In this document: piece by piece, positions 11,922-25,300 of the stretch | Layout: each line of letters begins with the position of its first letter | Numbering within the stretch: position 1 is the first letter of the stretch | Source: Wyeomyia smithii | Taxonomy: Eukaryota; Arthropoda; Insecta; Diptera; Culicidae | Length of the DNA stretch: 64,000 nucleotides | Direction of reading: 5' to 3' | Assembly: GCF_029784165.1 (NCBI RefSeq) | Contig: NC_073696.1 | Location: 195,470,498 to 195,534,497 of the forward strand | Translations under genes and position numbers: made by a program | Notes under the pieces: generated by a model | What the model saw: only the letters and a program-made list of their open reading frames with translations | Database searches by the model: none | What the model was told of the DNA's origin: nothing

Positions 11922-13940
11922 ATGAAGCTGCTATACACCACCCAGATGGACCCAGAGTTCCAACAAATGTTGGATGATCTAACCGAGAAAGTTATCGGTC
12001 GAATACCGGTTATTATCGGCAAAGACTTCAACGCTTGGGCACTAGAGTTGGGTAACAGATGTTCCAACGTTAGAGGGTACAGTTTGCTAGAAGCTCTGGC
12101 AAAGCTAGAAGTCTTACTATGTAATGAAGGTGCCGTAAGGGGCCATCCACATACCACGTGGACAGATTCTTTACGATTTCAACCCCCCCCTCCGTATATA
12201 CTTTAAAAAAATTGTATGGACCGTGGACATTACACAGACCCTCCCCCCAATGCTGTCCACGTGGAATGTGGATGGCCCCTAAGCACTTTTCGTATAGATG
12301 GACGGGAATCTATTGTCGACGTCATCTTCTACAGCCCGTCGCTGAGGGCAAGCACGAGTTGGAGAGTGTGTGAGGGGTATACACTCAGTGATCACCAGAC
12401 GATTCGCTACTGCATCGGTCAACAGAACCCTGTAGCAGTACAGAGAACAAGATCATGCGAATGAAAGTGAAGATGAAAGCTTTCGACGTAAACCCTTTTT
12501 GTTGAGGCTCTGCGTATCGATGGCGGATCGTTTTGCCAAAATGCGGATGAGCTGACGAATGCATTGGCTAGTTCGATGCAGCTATACCCATAAAACAGGA
12601 TCCGAGGAACAAACGTCGTTTATTGCTGGAATGAGCAACTTAGCATCCTCCGAGCTAGTTGTCTCCGGGCCAGGAGACGCGTCCAGAGAGCAAGCATCGT
12701 AGCAAGCCGAGAGCAGCGCCAGAGGGCGTTCCGGGCGGCAAGAGATGCATTTGAACGGGGAATAAAGCTAAGCAAACTTATAGATAACTGTGTCGGGACC
12801 TTGATGCCAACTCCTGTGATGATGCGTACCGACTAGTAATGTCAAAGGTCAAAGGGTCAATGACAGCCGTGGACCATAGTCCAGAAAAGTTGAAAACGAT
12901 CGTTGAGGGACTTTACCCGACACATAACCCGGTGACTTGGCCGACTACACCTTACGGTGAAGAAGATGGGAGTGACGCCAGTGGGCCGCAAGCTTACTTT
13001 CCAGCCAGATAGAAAAAGCAAAAGTTAGTGCTGTTACCGAAACCGGGCAAGCCACTAGAGGTTCCAGCATTGTATAGACTGATTTGTCTGCTGAATACAG
13101 CTGGTCTTGGAGAGAATTATCCTCTACAGTGCTTGAGATAGTCGGCCAAACAGAAGTGGAAGGGTAATCGTTGTTGTGCCGTAGTTACAAACGACGTCAA
13201 GAACACCTTCAACACTGCCAGCTGGAAGGCCATCGCCGAGTCATTACACAGAATGCGAGTACCAGACTATCTGTGTAAGATTATTGGTGGCTACTTCCAG
13301 AATCGGGTCCTAGTATACGATACTGCCGAAGGACAAAAGACCTCGAACATCACAGCTGGAGTTCCGCAAGGTTCAATTCTCGGGCCAACACTTTGGAACG
13401 GAATGTATAATGAAGCTGCCCAAAGGGGTGGTGATTGTGGGTTTTGAAGATGATTTTGTGATATCGGTGATAGGCGAGTCTCTGGAAGATGTGGAAATGC
13501 TGGCTACCTAGGCGATCGGAATGATCGAAAACTGGATGCAGGAAGTGAAGCGAAAGATTGCAAGTCAAAAAACGGAGGTGCCATTGGTCAGCAACTGTAA
13601 AGTGGTCTAGCGGGCAGAAATCACCATAGGCGAGGATGTCATACTTTCGGAACGCGCGCTTAAGTACCCGGGAGTGATGACCGACGATCGACTGAACTTC
13701 AATAGTCACGACGACTTTGCTTGCGAGTTACATATGGGGGGTGGGGGTCCAAAAATTGGGCAGTAGTAAGCGGCGTCTACTGGCTAGTGTATCATCGTCG
13801 ATACTGCGATGAGGTCCAGCCTGGCTTGGGGTATTAAAGACTAAAAGGAATCAGACGAAACTGTGCAGTGTGTTCTGGCTCACGGTCATTCGAGTTGTGA
13901 GTGCGTACAATCTCATCGGAGGCAGTATGTGTCGTAGCTG
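11922..13940 (+). pseudogene. R1-clade ORF2 relic: endonuclease and reverse transcriptase
   Basis: Endonuclease motifs match copy A (GKDFNAWALELG, then YTLSDHQTIRY after the MITE). Reverse transcriptase pieces follow in several frames: LVLLPKPGKPLEVPALYRL near 13030, then VVTNDVKNTFNTASWKAIAE near 13190, where the catalytic Asp block is recognisable. Next come ITAGVPQGSILGPTLWNGMY at 13350 and VGFEDDFVISV near 13440, where the FADD box has become FEDD. Near 13880 a RVVSAY-like C-terminal motif of R1 elements remains. Stops and frameshifts separate the pieces, so the protein is dead. The W-N-x-M-Y pattern after the PQGS box and the endonuclease layout favour the R1 clade over Jockey or I. Confidence 0.8.
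12139..12279. mobile_element. MITE, GGGGCCATCC family (copy B2), TAA target duplication
   Basis: The counterpart of 4335-4475 with the same boundaries and TAA flanks. It differs by a C for T in the A/T-rich middle (TATACTTT versus TATATTTT). Confidence 0.85.
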
Positions 13941-14127
13941 GGATAATGCCAAACGGTATTACCCTGACGGAGGAAAACGAAAGTTTCCACCGAAGAAACA
14001 TCAAACGAATTCGAAAGATGTTACGACCAGATTCAATGTGAATGCGTACAATCTCCCGGGGAAATCGAGGCAAACGGATAGTAAGGAAGTGTTTAGTGGG
14101 AAACCCGATCAGTCGAAAATATCAGGA

Positions 14128-14340
14128 TTATAACAAATCTTAATATTTTTTTACGAACTTTTTGTATCAACTTGTGTTCTAAACTTGGTCTTGTTAATAG
14201 TTAAAATATCAAAATTCCTATCAAAATTACTTACTGGTCATAACAAATTATAGCAAGTTTTGTAAGGTTTTGGCAGAAAAAGATCGGAATTAGTTAGAAT
14301 GTACAATATTTTTTCAATTGAATTACAAATTTTGTTATAA
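14128..14340. repeat. Possible small foldback repeat with TTATAACAAAT ends
   Basis: TTATAACAAAT at 14128 is matched in inverse by ATTTTGTTATAA at 14329-14340, with a third ATAACAAAT inside at about 14237. It lies in the 3' UTR of R1 copy B and may be a small MITE. The inverted match is only 11-12 bases and no target duplication was found. Confidence 0.3.
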
Positions 14341-14639
14341 ATATGCTTTATAAAAACACACTTTTGAGCATTCAAGTGTATAATAACATAATTTGATATA
14401 ATTCTGAACTTTTTATCATTCAGGCAAATCAAGAATATTACAGGGTTTGTTATTTCTATCAAGTTCAGATATATTTGTGTTACCCGTTTGCTATAATCGT
14501 TTGATCGGAAAGCGCTCCGGTGTATACTACACCGTGCCAGAGGGTAGCACGAGGGTACACGCAGGTTAACCACGAAATAACAACAAACTAAAGGCCAGGC
14601 TTTTGAAAAAAAAAAAAAACAGACAGACAGACAGAATGC

Positions 14640-15389
14640 GAAATCTCATTCAAGTCCCTGAAAAGATCTTTTTTTGCTTGAGACATCAAATTTCACAGGG
14701 ATGATTAAATCGAATAATTGAAGAGGTTGATGATCAACGCAAGATTAACGTAGAATTACGAGAGCCTGTCTGATGGTAATTTATTCTATGCATTAAGTCT
14801 ATTCCTTGCAATAAGCAATGTTGATAGACCTAAATAAGTTTAACGAGAAATTTTCATACCCGTTTTTCTCGAAACTATAAATTTTGTGATAAGTTTTGAA
14901 TAAAAAAGACGATATGCAATTTGTCACAAAAGTTTGTTCGTTATTCGTTTTGTAAAGCCACTACGAACCAAGCACGGATGCTTTATTTTCTTACTATGAC
15001 TGTAAGCGTTATACCTAGTAGTAAATAGCGTTTGGTTTCTTGATAGTAAACTCAGGATTACTTTATTACTCAGATGTGAAAAACTCATCTTTGCTATTTC
15101 AATCGAAAATTTGTAGTCGTCCATAAAAGGACGGTTGGTTTTAGTTTCCACATTGTCGACGGTGCTACCCACACAAAAGGGAGATCCAAAATCTAGCGCT
15201 GTTGAAGGTGCTGTTTACTCTGTTGGTCCGTCCGCTATAGAAAGCAGCGAGATATTTGAAATCGCCGATCTCGTTCCCAGTGAATCATCCTCTTGAAATA
15301 GTGATCGAGTACACCACTGTCGTTGGGGCCGTTCTTTCCACCATCCATTAGTAAAATAATTGGTTTGAGTAAATCAGGCTTTCATATCT
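14640..15389. other. Intergenic, no gene seen
   Basis: A minus-strand frame at 14924-15172 lacks any recognised motif. No transposon ends were identified. Confidence 0.45.
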
Positions 15390-15540
15390 CCCAGATGGTC
15401 TCGAGGCGCGATGCTGACCTAACAAGTCAGTCGTCGTAGGTTCAAGTCTCGGCTCGAGAGAGACTGTTAGTGTCAGTAGGATCGTAGCGCTAGAGAAGGA
15501 GTATAAGGAGTATTTCTTGAGCCGAGTGCCTATATTAATG
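15390..15540 (+). mobile_element. tRNA-derived SINE, head fragment
   Basis: It starts with a tRNA-like pol III promoter. An A-box-like GATGGTCTCGAGGCGCGATG is followed by B box GGTTCAAGTCT at 15439-15449, then a conserved AGACTGTTAGTGTCAGTAGG stretch. The sequence resembles abundant mosquito tRNA-related SINEs. The 3' body appears truncated after about 15540. It is not a functional tRNA because no cloverleaf with an acceptor stem closes around it. Confidence 0.6.
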
Positions 15541-17533
15541 AAGAAGATATTTTTTTAATATAGCTAGGTTCTAGGAAAATGAGTAGCCTAATTTAGTATT
15601 TCAGAGAAATTTATGGATCAAATAATAAAAACATTTATTAACATCATCATCAATAACAATGCTAGATCATTTTATTTCCGTTTAAAATCAAGAAGTTTCT
15701 ATCCTCAGTTGTTATGCTGCGCAGCTCGAATAATGCTTTCATTATTGAACATATAATGTGCGTAGACAGTCATTAAGTATAATTAAAACCGAAACAAGAT
15801 TCGAGTCGTCTGCCGATTTGCGGTCCGTCTTCGACCCTTTCACCATTAGGTACAACTGTTCCAAGGTGAAGAATGCAAAAAGCATTGTATGAAACAGGAT
15901 TTAGTTTAGGTTTGTAGTTGACTTGACATTAGAACCTGCTTATGTTGAAAACAATCAGTGGCCCCAAACTTGCGTGTAAATGTTTGAATTTGCAATTATC
16001 ATCGTCTCCTGCAATTACACCGTAGGTGAATTAATCGTGGGTCTTTCCATATTCCCAGCAACGGTGCTAATCGCTGTATTCGAACTTATTCTGAGGCGTG
16101 TTTTGATCCGGTCGATTCAGCCCATAGCTTGCTTCGGAACATTACCTGAGCATCATCCGTTCGCGTGCTGTTGTAGGTCGTTGCATGCTGCTTTGGCTAA
16201 CTGTTAGAACTGCAGCTGGGTAAGACTCGGCTGCAGCACGGGATTGCACTTAGCAAGCCTATAGCCACAGACGCGTGACCGTGTTCTCAGCGCCAGCATA
16301 ATTTGCGCAGCAGATTCACAAGAGTTTCTGCTTCCGAGATAGGTTCTTCGTGGCGCTCAGGTGGCTGTGCTGCAAGATTTCAGCCGAGGTGTGAAGCATA
16401 CCGAATAGTGCCGCCAGTGAGTGCCGCTTTGACGCAATGGGGCCGGTATGCAGCGAGAGTGAACGATTCAAATTAGAGAAAAGATACACCGAAGCGACGA
16501 ATGGAGTTATTTTTGGAGACCTTCAAATGGGCATTTTAGGCATTACTGGGCATTACTGAAAATTCGACTGAGCCTTCCGATTTTGGTGTACTCTCGGTTT
16601 CCCTTCCGAAGGCAACTGTAATTAATGGAGGAGCCAAGCAATGTGATGATTTTTGAAGCTGCGTCTGCGAATCATAGTGTGTGGGAATTTGCGCTTTTTT
16701 ATTTTCTTGTTTCGTGGTCTTGCAAGAGGTCATCAGCGTAATCGTGCGCTCGTTCGTAAGAATAATTACTTTGACTGCTGTTTTGACCAGGGGGGATCTA
16801 TCTGTCAAACATCGTGTAACCAACATATTCGGCAACATGGCGTTTGTTTTGGTTTTCGTTCTTTTTGTTGATGAAATTGATCGATGTGAAAAATTATAAA
16901 ACCGGAACGTTTTTAAATCAAAACTCGTAAAACCGCGAAAAACTTTCATGAATGTGTTATGTAGTGATTTTTCCCCCATTATTGTTCATAGTTACAAACG
17001 TCATGGACCAACAAACGTCATGGACCAGAGTTGATCTGCGATAACGCACACATATATGAAATTTGACAGCAGTGAATCCCCTCTGGTTTTGACGGCTATG
17101 AATGTTCTATTTTCAAATAATCTTTTTTGAGTGGATTTTCGTGTTTTTATTAATGTTTAGCAAAATAGAAATTCAGTATTCATGTAACGAGTGAGCAAGA
17201 AGTTTAATGGGAATGTTCTTGTTCTGTGAGCTATAATTTTTACGCATCATTGTGACATATATATTTTATTATTATTGTTTAAATGACGATGCACAACTTC
17301 GCATTTTTTCTCAGATGGATGAACATTCAATTGCATAACTGATGACGTGTGCTAGAATGAAACAACAAGTTACGCTTGTGTAGATTGCCGATGACTTAGG
17401 TGAATATGAGAAATATTGATAATGGCTGTAAAGAAATTGTTTTGATGACGGTGCAGAAACACTTCACAGTTACATAACTTTTAAAGTTTGTTGATTCTGC
17501 CCCTATATCTACAAACTGATTGATGATGTAAAG
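15541..17533. other. Intergenic, no gene recognised
   Basis: A moderately GC-rich stretch (about 16000-16480) and frames at 15980-16207 and 16536-16979 show no motif I recognise. A short direct repeat of AACGTCATGGACCA occurs at about 16996 and 17014. It may contain old transposon debris. Confidence 0.4.
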
Positions 17534-17539
17534 TTTATT
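17534..17539 (-). promoter_or_regulatory. Polyadenylation signal AATAAA of DM4/12 gene 1
   Basis: TTTATT on the plus strand reads AATAAA on the minus strand, about 46 bases past the stop of DM4/12 gene 1. The position suits a short 3' UTR. Confidence 0.55.
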
Positions 17540-17584
17540 TATGTGCTCAACAAACTATTCCTTTCATTCAGGTTACCAATTTAG

Positions 17585-18283
17585 TTAGAACTTAAACAGA
17601 TTGACGGCAGAAATTGTATCCAGAATTCCGTGTCCATAGGGGCATTCATTGAAGGCTTTGGAACAACTAACGCCATGCAAACCATATTTACGCGCTAATT
17701 TGTAATCATCATCCATAACGTCCGTACCACTTGGGCTAGAATAGTACAAATTATCTAACTGGCTTATCTCATGTGTTAAGTTATTTTTCGTTACTTACGT
17801 AAATATCACATCCAGAATTTCACCAAACATTCCATTGTGGCTAAGGGGAGTTTCAGCTACTTCGCAAATAGTTCGCAATATACAAGACCGTCCATGCCGT
17901 CCCCAGCTATCGATCATATGCTCGAGCACTTGGTACAGTTGTGGACGACTGTTATCCACAAAGTTATTGTTAAGACGCTCTTTGAACACGTGCTCCGGGA
18001 CAGGCCAGATGATTGATGCCGGAATAACGTAGTTGGCTTGCAGATTGACAGCACAGTTCAAGCTGCGTTTCAGCCTGTGATGAAATCGAACCGGAAACAC
18101 TCCGCCAATAACGATCTTGGCAGTGCCTCCATTGATGACGAAATTTAAGAAGCGTTTCTCCCGTGAAAGTAACCCACTCAAAGGTTCTGTGAAATTGGCT
18201 GCTATATGCCGTACCTCTGCTGCACTGAGGATGACAGTTGTTGCCGCAAGAACCGAAAATGCTGCTCGACACACTGAGATCAT
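17585..18283 (-). CDS. DM4/12 family secreted protein, gene 1 (two exons)
   Basis: I infer a two-exon gene: exon 1 18283-17799, a 63-base intron 17798-17736 (donor GTAAGT, acceptor TATTCTAG), exon 2 17735-17585. The joined length is 636 bases, exactly 212 codons including the stop, and the intron splits a Thr codon (AC|C). The start at 18283 is chosen because MISVCRAAFSVLAATTVILS is a good signal peptide; an upstream in-frame Met at 18352 would precede it with polar sequence. Next come a dibasic site (REKR), the F-L-N-F block, a second RLKR site and the conserved VNLQANYVIPASIIWPVP block. The DM4/12 cysteine motif CILRTICEVAETP follows, then in exon 2 VSCSKAFNECPYGHGIL. The family is an arthropod protein family of unknown function, thought to be secreted. 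It is paralogous to the gene at 42608-43944. Confidence 0.85.
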
Positions 18284-19068
18284 TGTATAACCTGTTTCGA
18301 TGTTCGGGCTTGGTAAGAAGAAATGTACTGTCGGAATATACGTGATCGTCAACGATAGTGTTGTTTAGTTTACTGTCCAGTCGATTCCGTATGGTCATGT
18401 TTGAATACACACTTTCAATTATCGGCTGTAAAGTAAAATACTTTTCTCCGGAATACAATTGCTGTAAACACCGTTTTATTTGCGTTGCAGATTTGCATGT
18501 AATGTGGCTGTTTGTCAAAGCAATCATATGAATAGTAGCGAGAAAAATTATTGGGTATCTAGAACAGTGACTTTCTAACTGGCAGTGAGACCACTTGGAT
18601 CATCGAAACAGAAGGTTCAACACATGCAACCTGAAATGAATATCGCTCGATGTTTAGAAATTCACGTGAACAATCTGTACGTAACCATAAGGGTGTCCTG
18701 AAAAAAATCGACGTTGCAAAAGTCAAGGCACTCAACCCTAAATTGAAAGATAATGTCATTTATAGTAATTTTGTAGAAAATGTCGATTTTCTGAAATATT
18801 GTTTACAGGTTGCCCAAACATGATTCATAAAAAAATGACTTTGTTCTTTAGGCTACAAAACTACCCTTTTGCATTTTTGCATTTTTGAATATTTTACATG
18901 GTTACATATTATATTTTTATTTTACATGGTAGTTTCATTACGTAACAAAGAGGTCGGATATTCCAAGCCACCATTTTTTTTAAACGTATGAAATAACAAA
19001 TTCAAAGCCTGTTCTTCAACTGACAAAACTGTAACAAAAAACAAATAACAAATGTTGCTCGACACACA
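18284..19068. other. Upstream region of DM4/12 gene 1, no other gene seen
   Basis: It should hold the promoter of DM4/12 gene 1. A weak TATA-like GTATATT lies about 60 bases upstream of the start, but I cannot fix a transcription start. Minus-strand frames at 17970-18527 and 18559-18759 are shadows or unsupported. Confidence 0.4.
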
Positions 19069-20088
19069 CAAATAACAAATAACAAATAACAAATAACAAA
19101 TAACAAATAACAAATAACAAATAACAAATAACAAATAACAAATAACAAATAACAAATAACAAATAACAAATAACAAATAACAAATAACAAATAACAAATA
19201 ACAAATAACAAATAACAAATAACAAATAACAAATAACAAATAACAAATAACAAATAACAAATAACAAATAACAAATAACAAATAACAAATAACAAATAAC
19301 AAATAACAAATAACAAATAACAAATAACAAATAACAAATAACAAATAACAAATAACAAATAACAAATAACAAATAACAAATAACAAATAACAAATAACAA
19401 ATAACAAATAACAAATAACAAATAACAAATAACAAATAACAAATAACAAATAACAAATAACAAATAACAAATAACAAATAACAAATAACAAATAACAAAT
19501 AACAAATAACAAATAACAAATAACAAATAACAAATAACAAATAACAAATAACAAATAACAAATAACAAATAACAAATAACAAATAACAAATAACAAATAA
19601 CAAATAACAAATAACAAATAACAAATAACAAATAACAAATAACAAATAACAAATAACAAATAACAAATAACAAATAACAAATAACAAATAACAAATAACA
19701 AATAACAAATAACAAATAACAAATAACAAATAACAAATAACAAATAACAAATAACAAATAACAAATAACAAATAACAAATAACAAATAACAAATAACAAA
19801 TAACAAATAACAAATAACAAATAACAAATAACAAATAACAAATAACAAATAACAAATAACAAATAACAAATAACAAATAACAAATAACAAATAACAAATA
19901 ACAAATAACAAATAACAAATAACAAATAACAAATAACAAATAACAAATAACAAATAACAAATAACAAATAACAAATAACAAATAACAAATAACAAATAAC
20001 AAATAACAAATAACAAATAACAAATAACAAATAACAAATAACAAATAACAAATAACAAATAACAAATAACAAATAACAAATAACAAAA
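19069..20088. repeat. (AAATAAC)n satellite, about 146 units of 7 bases
   Basis: An essentially perfect tandem array of a 7-base unit. A short stub of the same unit lies just upstream (ACAAATAACAAATG at about 19041). It continues without spacer into the 6-base array at 20091. Long minus-strand frames (LFVICYL repeats) are artefacts. Confidence 0.98.
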
Positions 20089-20090
20089 TC

Positions 20091-20514
20091 ATAAACATAA
20101 ACATAAACATAAACATAAACATAAACATAAACATAAACATAAACATAAACATAAACATAAACATAAACATAAACATAAACATAAACATAAACATAAACAT
20201 AAACATAAACATAAACATAAACATAAACATAAACATAAACATAAACATAAACATAAACATAAACATAAACATAAACATAAACATAAACATAAACATAAAC
20301 ATAAACATAAACATAAACATAAACATAAACATAAACATAAACATAAACATAAACATAAACATAAACATAAACATAAACATAAACATAAACATAAACATAA
20401 ACATAAACATAAACATAAACATAAACATAAACATAAACATAAACATAAACATAAACATAAACATAAACATAAACATAAACATAAACGTAAACATAAACAT
20501 AAACATAAACATAA
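20091..20514. repeat. (ATAAAC)n satellite, about 70 units of 6 bases
   Basis: A perfect 6-base array apart from one G for A near 20487. The unit equals the neighbouring 7-base units less one base. It directly joins both flanking arrays. Confidence 0.98.
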
Positions 20515-20935
20515 AACATTAAACATTAAACATTAAACATTAAACATTAAACATTGAACATTAAACATTAAACATTAAACATTAAACATTAAACATTAAA
20601 CATTAAACATTAAACATTAAACACTAAACATTAAACATTAAACATTAAACATTAAACATTAAACATTAAACATTAAACATTAAACATTAAACATTAAACA
20701 TTAAACATTAAACATTAAACATTAAACATTAAACATTAAACATTAAACATTAAACATTAAACATTAAACATTAAATATTAAACATTAAACATTAAACATT
20801 AAACATTAAACATTAAACATTAAACATGAAACATTAAACATCAAACATTAAACATTAAACATTAAACATTAAACATTAAACATTAAACATTGAACATTAA
20901 ACATTAAACAATAAACATTAAACAATAAACATAAA
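20514..20935. repeat. (ATTAAAC)n satellite, about 60 units of 7 bases
   Basis: A 7-base array with scattered point variants (TTGAACA, CACTAAA, ATATTAA, ATGAAAC), more than the two arrays before it. It decays into an irregular A-rich zone at about 20930. Confidence 0.97.
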
Positions 20936-21918
20936 ACATAGAACAATGTAACTGTTGAACGTGAAACGTAAAACATAAACATAAACTGCAAAAAATGAAG
21001 AGTGAAAAGTAAAAAAGAAAAAAGTAAAATGTAAAACGTTTAAAGCAAATAGAAAAATACGAAATGAATAGTAAAAATTGAAAAGAAAAAAATAAAATAG
21101 TAAAAAGTAAAACGTAAAAATAAAAAGTAAAATGTAAAAAATAACAATTAAAAAGTAAAAAGTAAAGAATAAAGTTTAAAAGTTAAAAATAAAAGGTAAA
21201 AAATAAAAACACAGACTAACATACATGCCTCTTCGTAGAAAATCTTGTAAAATCTTCGTCCTTATTCGAAACGTTATACTCATGCTTCACCATGTGAGAT
21301 TATTGCCTACTAACTTGTTTTCGTAAAACGGTTCTTGTCTTTTCCAATTGGTTTGCATGCTTGCTTAAATCAACACAAGCGGCATTACCGATGGTTTTTG
21401 TCTTTGATAGTGAAAAGGCACGCTTGCTTATAGCGACACTAGTGGCATTATTGCTTACTAAGAAAAATTTCAAAATAATCTTTATTTTTCTGGTCGAAGA
21501 AATCGTCATCGAGTGGCACGTCTGTTTGTCTGTGATAAAAAGCAAAAAGTGAAAAGTGCATTGTTTTAGGTAAAAAATAAATTCTTAAAAGAAAAAGGTA
21601 AAAGTTAAAAGTATAGAGTAAAAAGAACCAGAACCAGAACCAGAACGAGATCTAGAAACAAAAAAACACAAAACAAAACAAAAACGAGAACCATAAAATG
21701 TGAAACACAAAACGTCAAATGTGAAACGAGAACAAAAGCGATTGCGAAAAGGAAATCGGAAATGAAAATAAAAATTGGATATAAAAAAGAAAATAAAAAT
21801 ATAAATAAAACAAAACAGGTATAAAAAATTGCATAATTAAACAATAGAATATTTAATAACAAAAAATTAATATTACATAAAAGAAATAAACAGAAAAATA
21901 AAAACAGGAACAGAAATA
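20936..21918. repeat. Degenerate A-rich cryptic repeats
   Basis: Irregular runs such as GTAAAA, AAAAGTAAAA and AACCAGAACCAG dominate 20940-21220 and 21540-21918. A more complex patch at about 21230-21540 lacks a recognisable gene. It looks like decayed simple-sequence DNA continuing from the satellites. Confidence 0.7.
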
Positions 21919-22326
21919 AAAATAAAAATTATTTTTTTTTCTCATCTATAGTTTATTTGACACGGCACACATACAATTCAATGTTTAACGGCGCCAATTA
22001 TATCTGGTAGCTTACTTTCTAAAGTATCTTAATAACTAAAAGCAAATTTTTTATCCTCGCTGCCGACTACGAGCTGAAACTAAATCTAACTTAAGCTAGA
22101 ATGTTTTGCATGAAAAGCACTGATTTGTTGTTTGATGGTTTTCCATCGCCATAGGTAAGCAGCATATTGAATATGTTCCGCTGCTGGGCCAAGATATTAC
22201 GGACTGGCATATTGGGTTGTCTCCCTCGGGGCCTGAGAGTATCGTGCGGGTCTAGTTGCTGTTTCCGGATCCGGGGTCTTAACGTGTTCTTGTCGTTTGG
22301 TTGGATGTAGGCGGAAGGGGATAGGA

Positions 22327-25300
22327 TCAAACTGGGGCGTGGATGGATTTCAGGAAAACGTATATAAGGGACATGTAGGATAGGTCACGGCTTGCCAAGA
22401 CATCACGAACAGGAACAGCCGACTGCCTACCTTCGGCCTGCAGGGAAGCTATTAATCTAGACCTGGCGTCACGGTATACAGGGCATGACCAAACAACGTG
22501 CTCTATGTCGTGATAACCTTCACCACAGGCACATATACCACTCTCCCCGAGCCCAACACGACGGAGATGCGCGTCAAATCTATAGTGATTGGACATAAGC
22601 CGGGACATCACGCAAATGAAATCCCGACCTACATCCAACCCCTTGAACCACGGGTTCGTCGATACCTTGGGGATTATGGAATGTAACCACCTTCCCAGTT
22701 CCCCCTTGGTCCAAGAATTTTGCCAACTGATGATTGTATTCTGACGTACAAATGCGAAAAATTCATTAAAGGCAATTGGTCTTTCATAAATATCACCGTT
22801 TGTTGCGCCCACCTTAGCCAAAAAGTCCGCTTTCTCATTGCCCGGTATCGAGCAGTGAGAAGGGACCCACGCTAAGGTAATCTGAAACGATTTTTCGGAT
22901 AAAGCACTCAGATGTTCCCGTATTTTCCCCAGGAAATACGGAGAGTGCTTAACATCTTTCATCGATCGGAGAGCCTCAATGGAACTGAGACTGTCCGTAA
23001 AGATGAATCCGTCAGTGTAGAACATATTGTTGCAGTTGATGTTTCGATATTTATTGGAAAAAATTTTGGGGATCTGCTGCACGCGTAAATGATCCGGGAT
23101 TCCACGAGTTTCTTCTATCATGGATGTATCGAAAAACACAGTAGAATCAGAAGTATTTGATAAGTCGACACGATTTGGAATATTCGAAGAAGGGTTAATA
23201 TTTTGGGACATGTGATTGAAATACAATGTCATAAAACGGGTTTGAGAATTAAGTTCGATTAACCTTTCAAAATTTTCAATCACGGGACGGTTCAAGACCT
23301 CACATTTGATAAGAATACGAGAAGACAGGCTCCAGAAGCGGTTTTTCAATGGTAGTACTCCAGCTAAGACCTCCAAACTCATCGTATGGGTCGACTGCAT
23401 GCAACCTAAGGCGATACGCAAACAACGATATTGTATTCGCTCCAGTTTGATCAAATGTGTGTTTGCTGCGGAGCGGAAGCAGAAACACTCGTACTCAATA
23501 ACAGACAATATCGTTGTTTGGTAAAGCCTTATAAGGTCTCCTGGGTGGGCTCCCCACCATTTTCCGGTTATTGTACGAAGAAAATTCACTCTTTGTTGAC
23601 ATTTTTTCATCAGATACCTCACGTGACAACCCCAGGTGCCTTTAGAGTCGAACCAGACACCAAGATATTTGTGTACCAAAACCTGAGAAATCGTTTTACC
23701 CATTAATTGTGTTTGAAGCTGAGCAGGTTCATGCTTCCTAGAAAAAACTACTATCTCAGTCTTCTCCGGAGAGAATTCGATACCTAGCTGTAAAGCCCAA
23801 GCAGACAAATTGTCCAAGGTATCTTGCAATGGTCCTTGCAAATCGGCTTTGGCTCCTGTAACAGAGATTACACTGTCGTCTGCAAGTTGTCTTATCGTGC
23901 ATGAGTTTGCCAGACATTCGTCGATGTCATTTACATAAAAGTTGTAAAGAAGGGGGCTTAAACATGAGCCCTGGGGAAGACCCATGTAGCTAATGCGAAA
24001 AGTTGCCAAATCGCCGTGCGTAAAATGCATGTGCTTTTCGAACAACAAATTGTGCAAAAATTTTTCAAAATTGGAGAAAATCCTTGTCGGTGAAGTTTAC
24101 CCGAAAGAATGTCAATAGAAACGGAATCAAAAGCCCCCTTAATGTCCAAGAACGCAGACGCCATTTGTTCTTTGCGAGCATACGCCAGCTGAATATCTGT
24201 TGAAAGCAACGCAAGACAATCATTCGTCCCTTTGGCACGGCGGAAGCCAAATTGAGTATCTGATAGTAGACCATTTGATTCGACCCAATGGTCTAAACGA
24301 CGGAGTATCATTTTTTCCATCAATTTCCGGATACAGGATAGCATTGCAATCGGCCTATAAGAGTTGTGATCAGAAGCTGGTTTCCCTGGTTTTTGGATGG
24401 CGATCACCTTCACTTGCCTCCAATCTTGCGGTACAATATTTTGCTCCAGGAACTTATTGAACAAGTTCAACTAGCGCCTCTTGGCATTGCCGGGTAGATT
24501 CTTCAACAAGTTGAATTTGATTCTATCTAACCCAGGCGCGTTATTGTTACAGGACAGGAGGGCAACTGAAAATTTTGCCATCGTAAAAGGTGATTCAATC
24601 GCGTCGTGGCCCGGAGACGCATCGCGAACAATGTTTTGCTCAGGAACAGAGTCCGGACATACTTTCCTGGCAAAATCAAATATCCACCTACTTGAAGACT
24701 CCTCGCTTTCGTTGACCGTTACGCGATTCCGCATTCTTCGGGCTGTGTTCCAAAGAGTGCTCATTGATGTCTCCCTCGACGTCTCGTTTACGAACCGACG
24801 CCAATATCCGCGTTTCTTTGCCTTAGTCAAGCTTTTAAACTTGGTATCAAGCTCCGAATAACGTTTAAAGTCGTCGGCATCGTCTGTATCCCGGAAGGTC
24901 AGATACGCGTCGGATCTTTGCGTGTAGACATCGGAGCACTCTTGGTCCCACCACGGAGTGGGAGGCCGTTCTTTGATCGTTACGCCGGGATATTTCTTCG
25001 TTTGGGCTTGCAACGCGGCGTCGAGAATCAAGCCCGCGAGGAGGTTGTATTCTTCAAGTGGTGGATGATGTTGAATCGACTCGACCGCTTTTGAAATCAT
25101 TTCCTCGTATAACTTCCAATCGACATTCCGTGTGAGGTCATACGGAATGTCAATTGGTCGCATGCGAGTTGACCCGTTTGTAATTGAAATAAGAATAGGC
25201 AAATGGTCGCTACCGTGAGGATCAAGGATTACCTTCCATGTGCAATCCAACCGTAGCGACGTCGAACATAAGGATAGATCCAGAGCGCTTGGGCGCGCTG

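Noticed and set aside
16536..16979. 147-residue minus-strand frame as a gene
   Set aside because: Basic, low-complexity sequence with no recognised motif, signal peptide or conserved pattern; composition is like the surrounding noncoding DNA.
17970..18527. Second 185-residue minus-strand frame overlapping DM4/12 gene 1
   Set aside because: It is in another frame and has no domain; the overlapping frame has the signal peptide, the DM4/12 motifs and a consistent splice model.
18922..20526. Open frames of 385-505 residues made of LFVICYL, VYVY, MFMF and CLCL repeats
   Set aside because: They translate the 7-base and 6-base satellites. No start context, domain or unique sequence supports a protein.
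19069..20935. Telomeric repeat
   Set aside because: The units (AAATAAC, ATAAAC, ATTAAAC) do not match TTAGG-type telomeres and are flanked by unique genes and transposons on both sides.
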